Source of the DNA: Oscillospiraceae bacterium
GTDB taxonomy: Bacteria > Bacillota > Clostridia > Oscillospirales > Ruminococcaceae
Reading direction: 5' to 3'
NCBI GenBank assembly: GCA_009781425.1
Contig: WQYC01000014.1
Coordinates: forward strand, 1-60,216
DNA length: 60,216 bases
A program made the position numbers and the translations under genes. Below the pieces are notes generated by a model. It did not search any database and was not told where the DNA came from. It was given only the letters and a program-made list of their open reading frames with translations. Shown here one piece after another: positions 15,693 to 23,666 of this stretch. The stretch's first letter is position 1, and each line of letters starts with the position of its first letter.

Positions 15693-16610
15693 ATGAAAAA
15701 GAAATTAAACACCATACTCGCAGTAATCTTAGCATTATCTCTGACTCTCGCGCTTGCCGCCTGCGGCACTGAATCTACTCCCGAGCCTACCAGAGACCGC
15801 GAACGCCCGGGAATCCCGAACGCCATAGGCGAGCCCGCCGCAAACGACACGCTTACAGTTACAGGCGACCCCGAGCCGGCTGCTGCCGAAGCCCCCGCGA
15901 CTCCTGTTGTAGCCGAAGGCGAAATCCCCGCAACCATAACCATTAAAGGCGTTGAATACAGCACATCACTGTACGAGCTTGACTTAATGGAGCAAGGGCT
16001 CACCGATGCAGACATTGCGCCCCTGCGCTACATGACGAACCTTACATACTTAGACCTTGACGGCAACGACATCACCGATATTTCGCCGCTCGCGGGACTC
16101 GTCAACTTAGAAGTTCTTGACCTGCGCTTCAATCGCATCAGAGACATCAGCCCGCTCGCAGGGCTCACAAAGCTTGAAGCTTTGGTGCTTTGGGATAATT
16201 TGGTTGCAGACATAAGCGCGCTCTCCGCACTTACAAGGCTCGAATACTTAGACATAGACGACAACTTCGTAAAAGACCTCTCGCCCCTCAGCAATCTTTT
16301 CAACTTAGATGAGCTGTATGCAAGCGTGAACGAAATTTCAAGCGTTGCGCCTCTCGCAGGGTTAGTCAATTTGTACGAGCTGCACATTTGGGGCAACAAC
16401 ATCACAGACATCACGCCGCTCGCGAACCTCAAGAATCTTGAATTCCTTGACCTTGACGATAACAATATTTCGGACGTTACGCCTTTATTCGGGCTCACGA
16501 ACTTAGAGTGGCTCGGCATAGCGGAAAATCCCGCACTCACCGACGCGCAAATCGCTGACCTCAGACGCGCGCTTCCCGATTGCGAAATAGAGGATGTTTG
16601 GGATTTCTGA
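15693..16610 (+). CDS. Leucine-rich-repeat lipoprotein (internalin-like)
   Basis: 305 residues. A signal peptide ends in the lipobox LAAC (Cys24), then a short Pro/Glu-rich linker, then about eight 22-residue leucine-rich repeats of the internalin SDS22 type, with the recurring frame LxxLxxLDLxxNxIxDISPLAGL. The protein is surface-anchored and probably binds protein partners. ATG 15693 has GAGG upstream; the in-frame ATG at 15681 lies on that site. A short AT-rich repeat separates it from the next lipoprotein gene, which may be co-transcribed. Confidence 0.93.
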   Translation: MKKKLNTILAVILALSLTLALAACGTESTPEPTRDRERPGIPNAIGEPAANDTLTVTGDPEPAAAEAPATPVVAEGEIPATITIKGVEYSTSLYELDLMEQGLTDADIAPLRYMTNLTYLDLDGNDITDISPLAGLVNLEVLDLRFNRIRDISPLAGLTKLEALVLWDNLVADISALSALTRLEYLDIDDNFVKDLSPLSNLFNLDELYASVNEISSVAPLAGLVNLYELHIWGNNITDITPLANLKNLEFLDLDDNNISDVTPLFGLTNLEWLGIAENPALTDAQIADLRRALPDCEIEDVWDF

Positions 16611-16611
16611 T

Positions 16612-16648
16612 GAACAATTGACAGTTAACAATTGACAATGTACAATTA
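16612..16648 (+). repeat. Short ACAATTGAC-type repeat block
   Basis: Degenerate tandem units built from ACAATTGACA, as in GAACAATTGACAGTTAACAA. The same family occurs on the minus strand at 20540-20577 inside a coding region. Its position right before a ribosome site suggests insertion into the intergenic gap. Confidence 0.7.
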
Positions 16649-16658
16649 AAGGAAACTT

Positions 16659-17201
16659 ATGAAGAAGTTTTTTATTCTCGCACTTGTTTTGACTTTATTA
16701 CTGACAGCGTGCGGCAGTGAACCAAGTTCACCGCCGCCGCTTGAACATTTTATAATTGACGATTTTGCATCGCAAACGAGCGGAGCGGAGTTGACAATTA
16801 TTGAAGCCGAACCTGAAACAGAGGAAGGTGACGCTGTCGTCCCGCTTGATGAAGCTGTTTCCGTCACCTTCCGCGAGGGTTTGCCTTCGGGCGTTGAAGG
16901 CTATGAAGACCTGCCGCTCGTTGTAACCCATGCGAATATTAAAAGCGCAGAGGTTGTTATTCAAAACGGCGAAGCGGCGGTTAGCATTGTCTTAGATGAC
17001 TACGGCGCAGAAAAATTCGCCGAAGCTACCGAAAGACTCATGGGAACAGGAATACCCATTTCAATATGGATTGACGATTTATGCGTTTCTGCTCCGATGG
17101 TTTCGAGTAGAATCACCGACGGAAGAATACAAATCAGCGGCGGCTTTTCTATCAGCGAAGCCGAGGAGCTTGTAAAATTGATAAACAATAATATACGTTA
17201 A
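16659..17201 (+). CDS. Lipoprotein with a SecD P1-head-like domain
   Basis: 180 residues. The signal peptide ends in the lipobox LTAC (Cys18). After an acidic linker, residues about 85-178 follow the SecDF P1 head subdomain closely: VVTHANIKSAEVVIQNGEAAVSIVLDD, GAEKFAEATERLMGTGIPISIWIDD, VSAPMVSSRITDGRIQISGGF, and SEAEELVKLIN. In SecD this subdomain helps pull exported proteins across the membrane. Here it stands alone without SecD's membrane helices, so a function in export is only a guess; a substrate-binding or quality-control lipoprotein is equally possible. Confidence 0.8.
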   Translation: MKKFFILALVLTLLLTACGSEPSSPPPLEHFIIDDFASQTSGAELTIIEAEPETEEGDAVVPLDEAVSVTFREGLPSGVEGYEDLPLVVTHANIKSAEVVIQNGEAAVSIVLDDYGAEKFAEATERLMGTGIPISIWIDDLCVSAPMVSSRITDGRIQISGGFSISEAEELVKLINNNIR

Positions 17202-17222
17202 AACCCGAAAAGGAGAACTGCC

Positions 17223-18476
17223 TTGAAAACCCCATTTGTAACACTCGAAAAAGTAAACGAAATCGAAAAAGAATTCCCCACGCCTTTTCACCTTTACGAC
17301 GAAAAAGGCATAAGGGAAAACGCGCGCCGCCTGCACGAGGCTTTCGCTTGGAACAAGGGCTTCCGCGAGTATTTCGCCGTGAAAGCCACGCCGAACCCGT
17401 ACATAATGAAGATTCTGCAAGAGGAAAGCTGCGGCTTCGACTGTGCAAGCTACAGCGAGCTTCTGCTCGCTGATAAAGTAGGAAGCAAAAATATAATGTT
17501 CAGCTCAAACGCTACGCCCGACGAGGATTTTATTCTTGCTTATAACAACGGCGCGATTATAAATTTAGACGACTTCACGCATATCGAAATCCTTGATAAG
17601 CTCTGCGGAATCCCCGAGATTATTTCTTGCCGCTATAATTCCGGCGGCGACTTCGGCGTTGAAGCCGGCAACGTCATGGACAGCCCGGGCGAGGCGAAGT
17701 ACGGCTTCACGAAGGAACAGCTTATCGAAGGCTTCAAAATCCTCAAGGCAAAAGGCGCGAAGCAATTCGGGATTCACGCGTTTTTAGCGAGCAATACGCA
17801 GACGGAGGAATACTATCCGGTGCTCGCGGGAATGATGTTCGAGCTTGCTGTTGAAATTAAGGAAAAAGCAGGCGTTGAGCTTAATTTCGTGAACCTTTCG
17901 GGCGGAGTCGGCGTAAATTATCTACCCGATAAAAAACCGCAGGATATAATGAAAATAGGGCAGGGCGTAAAGGAAAAGTTCGAGCAGATTATGACACCCG
18001 CAGGGCTCGGCGACGCGGCGATTTATACTGAGCTTGGGCGGTTTATGCTCGCGCCTTACGGACATCTTATTACAAAGGTTATAAGAGAGAAGAAAATATA
18101 CAGAGAGTATATTAACACCGACGCCTGCTCTGTTGATTTAATGCGCCCTGCGCTATATAAATCCTATCACCATATTACAGTTTTGGGCAAGGAAAACGCA
18201 GAGCTGACGCAGGTTTACGACGTTGCGGGCGGGCTCTGCGAGAATAACGACAAGTTCGCGATTCAGCGGGAATTGCCGAAGGTTGAAATAGGCGATATTC
18301 TCGCTATTCACGACACAGGCGCGCACGGCTACGCAATGGGCTACAACTACAACGGCAAGCTCAAAAGCGCGGAGATTTTGCTTTGTGAGGACGGCTCGTT
18401 TAAGCTGATTCGCCGAGCGGAAACGCCGCAGGATTATTTCAAGACATTTGATTTCTCGGAAGAGTTTAAATTTTGA
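17223..18476 (+). CDS. lysA: Diaminopimelate decarboxylase
   Basis: A PLP enzyme that makes L-lysine from meso-diaminopimelate. 417 residues with the PLP-lysine block YFAVKATPNPYIMKIL, the glycine-rich NLSGGVGVNY, ELGRFMLAPYG, and the late YDVAGGLCENNDKFA with the active-site Cys. The start is TTG 17223 behind AAGGAG; no ATG or GTG fits better. It belongs to the DapDC/ornithine decarboxylase fold III group; the AGGLCE block favours lysA or a close relative such as carboxynorspermidine decarboxylase, so substrate identity is likely rather than proven. A small unknown gene follows after 16 bp. Confidence 0.85.
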   Translation: MKTPFVTLEKVNEIEKEFPTPFHLYDEKGIRENARRLHEAFAWNKGFREYFAVKATPNPYIMKILQEESCGFDCASYSELLLADKVGSKNIMFSSNATPDEDFILAYNNGAIINLDDFTHIEILDKLCGIPEIISCRYNSGGDFGVEAGNVMDSPGEAKYGFTKEQLIEGFKILKAKGAKQFGIHAFLASNTQTEEYYPVLAGMMFELAVEIKEKAGVELNFVNLSGGVGVNYLPDKKPQDIMKIGQGVKEKFEQIMTPAGLGDAAIYTELGRFMLAPYGHLITKVIREKKIYREYINTDACSVDLMRPALYKSYHHITVLGKENAELTQVYDVAGGLCENNDKFAIQRELPKVEIGDILAIHDTGAHGYAMGYNYNGKLKSAEILLCEDGSFKLIRRAETPQDYFKTFDFSEEFKF

Positions 18477-18492
18477 AAGAAGGAGAAAAATC

Positions 18493-19113
18493 ATGCTTAC
18501 TAAAAACAAAGCCGTTGAATACACTAAAATTAAACATGGACTAAAAAGACCACAAATCTCCGTTCGCTTTGGAGACACAAAAAGATTTGAACAAGCTGAA
18601 AAACAAATCGAACAAGCCCAAGAACACCCAATATCAATAGATGAAATTATTAACCATACAAATGATTTTTTAGTGGCTCTCGAAATGGATAAAATTATAT
18701 GTCTTCCAAAAGAAAAACCGAAATCTAAAGAGTTTTATAAGAATATAAAAACTGAATATAATTTAGAAGATAAACGTGACATAGTCTGGATGAAGTTTAC
18801 AAAAGACAATTTTTTAGGTGTTGTTGCTGTTAGTGCCGATATAAACTTCAACATACCTCCATCACGATGTAAAAAACACTACACAGAAACGAAAAATGGC
18901 AAGCCAAAAAATAAAAATAATCATTGGGAATATAATACTTCCGGAATCATCATCAATCACTTAGGTCAAAAGTGGAAAGAGGATTTTGTTTTAATCTTTC
19001 CGCTAAAAAATATTCCCTCAGGCTTAAAGCGCGGACATATTGAATGTGGGATTGGAAATTATTTAATTGATAAGGGAGTTCCTATCTTAGATTATTATTC
19101 TCATATGTTTTGA
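18493..19113 (+). CDS. Hypothetical protein, AT-rich
   Basis: 206 residues, soluble, rich in Lys and Asn, with no signal peptide, membrane helix or motif I recognise. Middle blocks such as DKRDIVWMKFTKDNFLGVVAVSADINFNIP and the end GHIECGIGNYLIDKGVPILDYYSHMF look globular. ATG 18493 has AAGGAG 7 nt upstream. It lies 16 bp after lysA and may be read from the same message, but its base composition is clearly more AT-rich than its neighbours, suggesting a later arrival. A strong terminator follows. Confidence 0.8.
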   Translation: MLTKNKAVEYTKIKHGLKRPQISVRFGDTKRFEQAEKQIEQAQEHPISIDEIINHTNDFLVALEMDKIICLPKEKPKSKEFYKNIKTEYNLEDKRDIVWMKFTKDNFLGVVAVSADINFNIPPSRCKKHYTETKNGKPKNKNNHWEYNTSGIIINHLGQKWKEDFVLIFPLKNIPSGLKRGHIECGIGNYLIDKGVPILDYYSHMF

Positions 19114-19158
19114 TTTAGTTGTAATATAAGCGTTTGTAAATATTAAAAATAAACACAA

Positions 19159-19196
19159 AAAACGCACTCCGTCATTTCGGTGTGCGTTTTAGTTTT
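19159..19196. terminator. Terminator between the convergent hypothetical and FliB genes
   Basis: AAAACGCAC and GTGCGTTTT form a 9-bp stem closed over a short CCG/CGG helix, with T-runs on both sides. It serves both strands. Confidence 0.8.
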
Positions 19197-19200
19197 ATAT

Positions 19201-20466
19201 TTAATCCCTCAGTAAAAACGACATATGCGCCAGCTTATCCATTCCCGACAGTATATAATCCTCTGTCATTCTTTTTACCATTTGACCATGCATTGAAATT
19301 CTGTAAACATCGCAGATTGATTCTATTAAATTTTCTTCGGTGATTCCGTAATCATGCAAAGCGGGAGCGCAGAGCAGAACACGCAGAAGCGCATAGGTTT
19401 CTGCCAAGAGCAGAATTTGATGCTGAATTCCGAGTGCCGAAATAAAAGGAAAAGCATTAGCGAAAATATAATTTACAAAATAGTTTTCGAGAATATGCCC
19501 GCGCTTTTCTAAGAACTCCTGCCAATATTTTTCCGCGCCTTTTTCAACCATAGTGCTGAGCTCTAAGTAAACAAGCTCCTCTGTCTTTTTGCCTAAGCTT
19601 TCCCCGAGCCTGTCAACGCACGGAATAAAATTCGGGAAGCGGTATTTCCCGGGTTTTTCAAAGCTCATAGCGGTGATAAAAATCTTTGTTTTAATAGTAG
19701 CTTTTATATCCTCGTTGTCCGCGAAGGAAGCAAGCAAGCCGTCGAACTGCCCTTCTGCTGCCATTGCTGCATATTTTTGCGCGATAACAGGTGCAACGTC
19801 CCAGTCGCCGACATCTACTGCTTCCCGTATTTTATTCAGCATCATGCCGATTGCCAATATCCTGTCAGACACAGGCAGTCTGCGGGTTTGCATTATGTTT
19901 ATGCAAGCGTGCCTTAATGCAATTGCGTACCCTGCAAGCGGGTTGTTTTTTGTGTTTTCTTCAAATCTTATATGCTGAAAGGAAGCGAGAGACTTGCTGT
20001 GCGTTTTTTCCAAGTCCGTAAATTTAAAAGTCATCGGCTCTGTCGAGTACAGCCCGATACGAACTGCTTCGGGGCAGGACATACTGAGTGCGGATTCTAA
20101 AACCTCGCCGATTTTGCGGATTTGATTACGCGGATAAATCAGACAAGTAAAGCAAAGAGACTTAAAACCGTGCTCTAACTGAATTGAGCACATACCGTCC
20201 TTCAGATAACTGCAGCGGTCGTTCTCGTCAAGCGCGATATAGGCGTAGTGGTGGTCGCTCGCTTCCTCTCCTCTTACGCGCTTAACCCTGTTCGGCAGTT
20301 CCTTTTTGAAGTCAGGGTCTTTTATATTCCGATATAAATTATAGGTGCTTTTGTCGATAAAAATGTCCCAGCCCGCTTCACAGCAGTTCTTCTCGCAGGC
20401 ACTGCCGATACAGCTGAATTTTTCATAGTAAGACGGCACTAAAACCTTCAATGTTTGATTTTGCAT
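19201..20466 (-). CDS. fliB: FliB-type flagellin lysine N-methylase
   Basis: 421 residues of the FliB family, which methylates lysines of flagellin in Salmonella. The N-terminal cysteine cluster FSCIGSACEKNCCEAGWDIFID and the following CSYLKDGMCSIQLEHGFKSLCFTCLIYPR are the family signature and probably bind a metal cluster. The remainder is helical. No flagellar genes are in this window, so the target here is inferred only from the family. ATG 20466 lies behind a GGAGAAA site. It is the downstream neighbour of the amidase gene on the same strand, 18 bp apart. Confidence 0.88.
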   Translation of the reverse strand: MQNQTLKVLVPSYYEKFSCIGSACEKNCCEAGWDIFIDKSTYNLYRNIKDPDFKKELPNRVKRVRGEEASDHHYAYIALDENDRCSYLKDGMCSIQLEHGFKSLCFTCLIYPRNQIRKIGEVLESALSMSCPEAVRIGLYSTEPMTFKFTDLEKTHSKSLASFQHIRFEENTKNNPLAGYAIALRHACINIMQTRRLPVSDRILAIGMMLNKIREAVDVGDWDVAPVIAQKYAAMAAEGQFDGLLASFADNEDIKATIKTKIFITAMSFEKPGKYRFPNFIPCVDRLGESLGKKTEELVYLELSTMVEKGAEKYWQEFLEKRGHILENYFVNYIFANAFPFISALGIQHQILLLAETYALLRVLLCAPALHDYGITEENLIESICDVYRISMHGQMVKRMTEDYILSGMDKLAHMSFLLRD

Positions 20467-20484
20467 AATTTCTCCTCTGCTTTC

Positions 20485-23400
20485 TTAAAAATAAAAATCG
20501 TCGTCATCGTCATCGGGTTCAAAATATTCGTCGGGTTCGTCAATTGTCAATTGTTCATTGTCAATTGTCAATTGTTCGTCAGGCTCGGGTTCAACTACCT
20601 CCGGTAGCTCTCCCTGCATAAACCTATCGGGAATTGCGACGCTTCCGTCGGGACTGGAGCTTATCGGGCTTCGCGCGAGATACTTTTGGATTCCCTGCAC
20701 CATCGCCTGTGCGATTCCGTCCTGGTGCTCTTCGCTTGCGAGTGCCATCGCATCCTCAAGATTACTTACAAAGCCGAGCTCTACCAAAACCGACGGGAAG
20801 CCCTGCTCAACCGTCACCCAGAAATAACTGCTTTTCGCGCCTCGGTTTTTATCCGCGCCGTCACTGTAAACATTCCGCGTGAAATACCCTGCAATACTTT
20901 CCGAAATCGCGGCGGCAAGCGGCTGTGAAAACGGCGTGTAATAAAACACCTCTGTTCCGCGGGCGTCGGGGTTCCCCGCGACTCTGTTGCTGTGAATTGA
21001 AATGAATAAATCCGCGTTATAGCTCCGCGCAACTATCGGGCGATTTTTCGTGACGAACAGTGTTTCCTCGGTTCGCAGTCGTATAACGTTCGCGCCGAGC
21101 GCGGCAAGCCGCGCTTCAAGCCGCTTCGCCACTGCCAAGTTCGCAGAAAACTCAGTAATATGCCCGATTGCACCCGGGTCAAGCACTGACGCACTGCTCC
21201 CGTGACCGTGCCCGGGGTCAATCACAATCGTCATGCCTGCGAGCGCGTTTGTCATAACAGGAAAAGTCAGCATTAAATTGCCTGCTGTGTTGTAATATGC
21301 ACTGTTCCCCGCGTAAACACCGCTTGTGCGAAGCCTTAGAATAAGCCTAAACTTCGCTACTCCGTCAACAACTACCTGCTCCCATCTGCCCGAACTGAAA
21401 ACCAAATTCGCTTCAAAGCTCGGCAGCTTGGTCACAGACGTGACGTTATCGAAGGTTATGTAAACATATTCGGCGTTGAAGCTGCTGATATTATAATCAC
21501 TGCCCCAGTCGCGTCGAAACGTCAGCCCGACGACCTCGACGTTGTAGCTGATTTTAGTATCGAGCGCGATTTCAAAGTAGCTGTTCCCCCCAAAAGTCCC
21601 GCTTTCAAGCACAGTCAGCGCGTTCTGTCCGATTCCGTTGCCGCTGATTAAAGAAACATCAGCCGAAAGAAACCGCTTGCCCGATTCAGTGGTTAAAAAC
21701 CCGCCCGATTCCGAACGGTAATAATCCATCGTTCCTGCAGGTAACTGCCCGAAGCGCGGGTCGAAGACCGTGCCTGTAGTCTTCGCGTCGAAAACGTGCG
21801 TATGATTATTATTAAGCCGCACGAAGCGGATATTTTCATCTCTGCCGCGCACCGCGCCGATTGTCCCGACCACTTCGCCGTCGCCGAGCGCGCTTTGGTC
21901 AAACATTACGGGGTTTAAATTCACGACAGGCGGCGGCACGGGCTTCGCGTTTACTGTGACGTTCGCGCCGTTTAGGTTGCTCGTGTAGCCCGAATATGAG
22001 GCTTGAACGCTGATTCTTCCGAGCGGCTGTTCGGTGCCGATAATGCCCTCGGGAACAGTATAACGCCCCGTAAAGCTCGTGTAAGCGGAGTTCACGTCCT
22101 CGTCGTGAATTGTGCCCGACTGCTCTGTCAGCCGCACGGATTGCCCGTTAATCGTAGCAGTAACCGTTGCGCCGCGATATGCCACAGCTTCAAGCGTAAT
22201 GCTTGTCCCGCCCTCAACGCGCAGGGTTTTCCCCTCCGCAATTGAGTCGTCAATTTCACGCATAACGATAATCCTGCGCTCGATTCTGTATGTATAAGTA
22301 CTGTCCTTGTGCCTTATGGTAAAGGTGTTCCAGCCTATATCCAAAGCCTCAGGGAAGAAGAAATTCCCCGCTTCATTCAGGACAATTTTGTTATTATTAA
22401 AGTATACGTCAAAGTTACGGTCAAACGTACCCATGAAGTCTACAGTCGGCTCAAAGGTAGTGAAGCTGAAATTCCGCGGACTCGTCATAACTAAGTCGCG
22501 CATAAGGCTTTCTTCGTCAATCAGCTCGTCATAATATCGCTTCAAGGTCACAGCGGAATTAAGCACATTGCTTTCAATTGCATTATATGAATTAAAAATA
22601 CTGCCGCTGTATGCAGAAATATTTTCCTTAGCGATTTTGAGCTGACGTAAGAGCTGGTCTTCTCCCCAGCCGTCGCCGATTTTCTCGTTGTGGTGAATTA
22701 AATAGAGCGGGATATTATTTTCCTCGCAGATTTCGCCCCACCACTGCGCCGCCGCCTCAAAGCCGTCGGTCAGCGAATCGGAACGGCGAACCATTATGAA
22801 GTCAACGTAGCCCTGCTCTATGTACTTCTTAGTATCTGCGAAACGTTCAAGCGACTGCGCCCACTGCGAATTAATCATAACGCCGACAGGTATACTGTTG
22901 TCGGTTTTGCGTATAACTGCACCCGCAGTCTCAAAAAGGTATTCCGTGCTGTCTGCGAGCCAGTTTTCGTAGCCGATTCCCGCGCCGTTTTTCATGTAGC
23001 GCGAGAAATCATTTACCTCAATATCGTTGTAATAATTATCGAGAATTATTCCGTTGCAGGGGTATTTTATCGTCAGCTTATGTATTTCGGAAATGAGTGA
23101 GTTGAGCGCGAATTCCGAGCCGTTTTCGGGATTCACCGCGTGACCTATATCGTAAATTAAATAGATATTCAAGTGATAAGCGCGCGCCCTGTCAACCGCG
23201 AGCCCTACGACGTCAACCTTGCCGTTTCTGTTCATGTCAAGGTCGTAGTATGCCCTGTCCTCAGCCGATGTTTTTATAATCACGGAATTCAGCCCGATTG
23301 CGAGGATTCTTTCAAAAATATCATCAAGCTGCATGGAAATTTGCATTGCGCTGTCGTCGGGCGTCAGCGCGAAGTTTACTTCCGGGCTGATAATAATTCC

Positions 23401-23565
23401 GCGCATATTATGCGGCAGGAAGAAATTCGGAAAGTACGGAATCGGTTCAGGCGCAATAAATTCCGATTCAGGCGCAACCAAGTCCGACTCGGCGTACACG
23501 GGAAAACTGCCTAAACAGAAAACCACTGCTAAGATTAATGCAATTAATTTTAAACTTTTTTTCAT
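20485..23565 (-). CDS. Secreted GHL10-type domain fused to N-acetylmuramoyl-L-alanine amidase
   Basis: 1026 residues with a cleavable signal peptide (cut near PVYA-ES). Residues about 55-330 form a family-10 glycoside-hydrolase-like (GHL10) barrel: MRGIIISPEVNF, GLNSVIIKTSAEDRAYY, LIYDIGHAVNPENGSEFALN, CNGIILDNYYN. The middle (about 390-770) is beta-rich, Ig-like. Residues 778-963 are an Amidase_3 domain: VIDPGHGHG, ITEFSANLAVAK, FISIHSNR, VLVELGFVSN, with zinc ligands H786, E805 and H858 and catalytic E929. It should cleave the lactyl-peptide bond of peptidoglycan, possibly aided by sugar binding by the barrel. The acidic tail contains two copies of a repeat-derived segment EQLTID. Confidence 0.92.
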   Translation of the reverse strand: MKKSLKLIALILAVVFCLGSFPVYAESDLVAPESEFIAPEPIPYFPNFFLPHNMRGIIISPEVNFALTPDDSAMQISMQLDDIFERILAIGLNSVIIKTSAEDRAYYDLDMNRNGKVDVVGLAVDRARAYHLNIYLIYDIGHAVNPENGSEFALNSLISEIHKLTIKYPCNGIILDNYYNDIEVNDFSRYMKNGAGIGYENWLADSTEYLFETAGAVIRKTDNSIPVGVMINSQWAQSLERFADTKKYIEQGYVDFIMVRRSDSLTDGFEAAAQWWGEICEENNIPLYLIHHNEKIGDGWGEDQLLRQLKIAKENISAYSGSIFNSYNAIESNVLNSAVTLKRYYDELIDEESLMRDLVMTSPRNFSFTTFEPTVDFMGTFDRNFDVYFNNNKIVLNEAGNFFFPEALDIGWNTFTIRHKDSTYTYRIERRIIVMREIDDSIAEGKTLRVEGGTSITLEAVAYRGATVTATINGQSVRLTEQSGTIHDEDVNSAYTSFTGRYTVPEGIIGTEQPLGRISVQASYSGYTSNLNGANVTVNAKPVPPPVVNLNPVMFDQSALGDGEVVGTIGAVRGRDENIRFVRLNNNHTHVFDAKTTGTVFDPRFGQLPAGTMDYYRSESGGFLTTESGKRFLSADVSLISGNGIGQNALTVLESGTFGGNSYFEIALDTKISYNVEVVGLTFRRDWGSDYNISSFNAEYVYITFDNVTSVTKLPSFEANLVFSSGRWEQVVVDGVAKFRLILRLRTSGVYAGNSAYYNTAGNLMLTFPVMTNALAGMTIVIDPGHGHGSSASVLDPGAIGHITEFSANLAVAKRLEARLAALGANVIRLRTEETLFVTKNRPIVARSYNADLFISIHSNRVAGNPDARGTEVFYYTPFSQPLAAAISESIAGYFTRNVYSDGADKNRGAKSSYFWVTVEQGFPSVLVELGFVSNLEDAMALASEEHQDGIAQAMVQGIQKYLARSPISSSPDGSVAIPDRFMQGELPEVVEPEPDEQLTIDNEQLTIDEPDEYFEPDDDDDDFYF
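20540..20577 (-). repeat. Short ACAATTGAC-type repeat block inside the amidase gene
   Basis: Tandem units related to the block at 16612-16648, here read in frame as DEQLTIDNEQLTID in the C-terminal tail. Confidence 0.75.
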
Positions 23566-23589
23566 TTTTACGTTCCTTTTATTTTATCT

Positions 23590-23614
23590 GTAGGGAACGC
23601 ATTTATGCGTTCCG
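23590..23614 (+). repeat. GTAGGG palindromic repeat, copy 6
   Basis: GTAGGG, arm AACGC, loop ATTTAT, arm GCGTT, CCG; 25 bp. With copy 7 it forms an inverted pair, GTAGGG ends outward, filling the gap between the two GHL10 genes. Confidence 0.9.
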
Positions 23615-23641
23615 ACAGCAGTATAATGCGTGTTTTTCATG

Positions 23642-23666
23642 CGGAACGGATAAATCCGTTCCCTAC
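23642..23666 (-). repeat. GTAGGG palindromic repeat, copy 7
   Basis: Minus strand: GTAGGG, arm AACGG, loop ATTTAT, arm CCGTT, CCG; 25 bp. It differs from copy 6 only by an exchanged innermost base pair (C-G to G-C). Its TAG is the stop codon of the upstream GHL10 lipoprotein (23663-23665). Confidence 0.9.
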
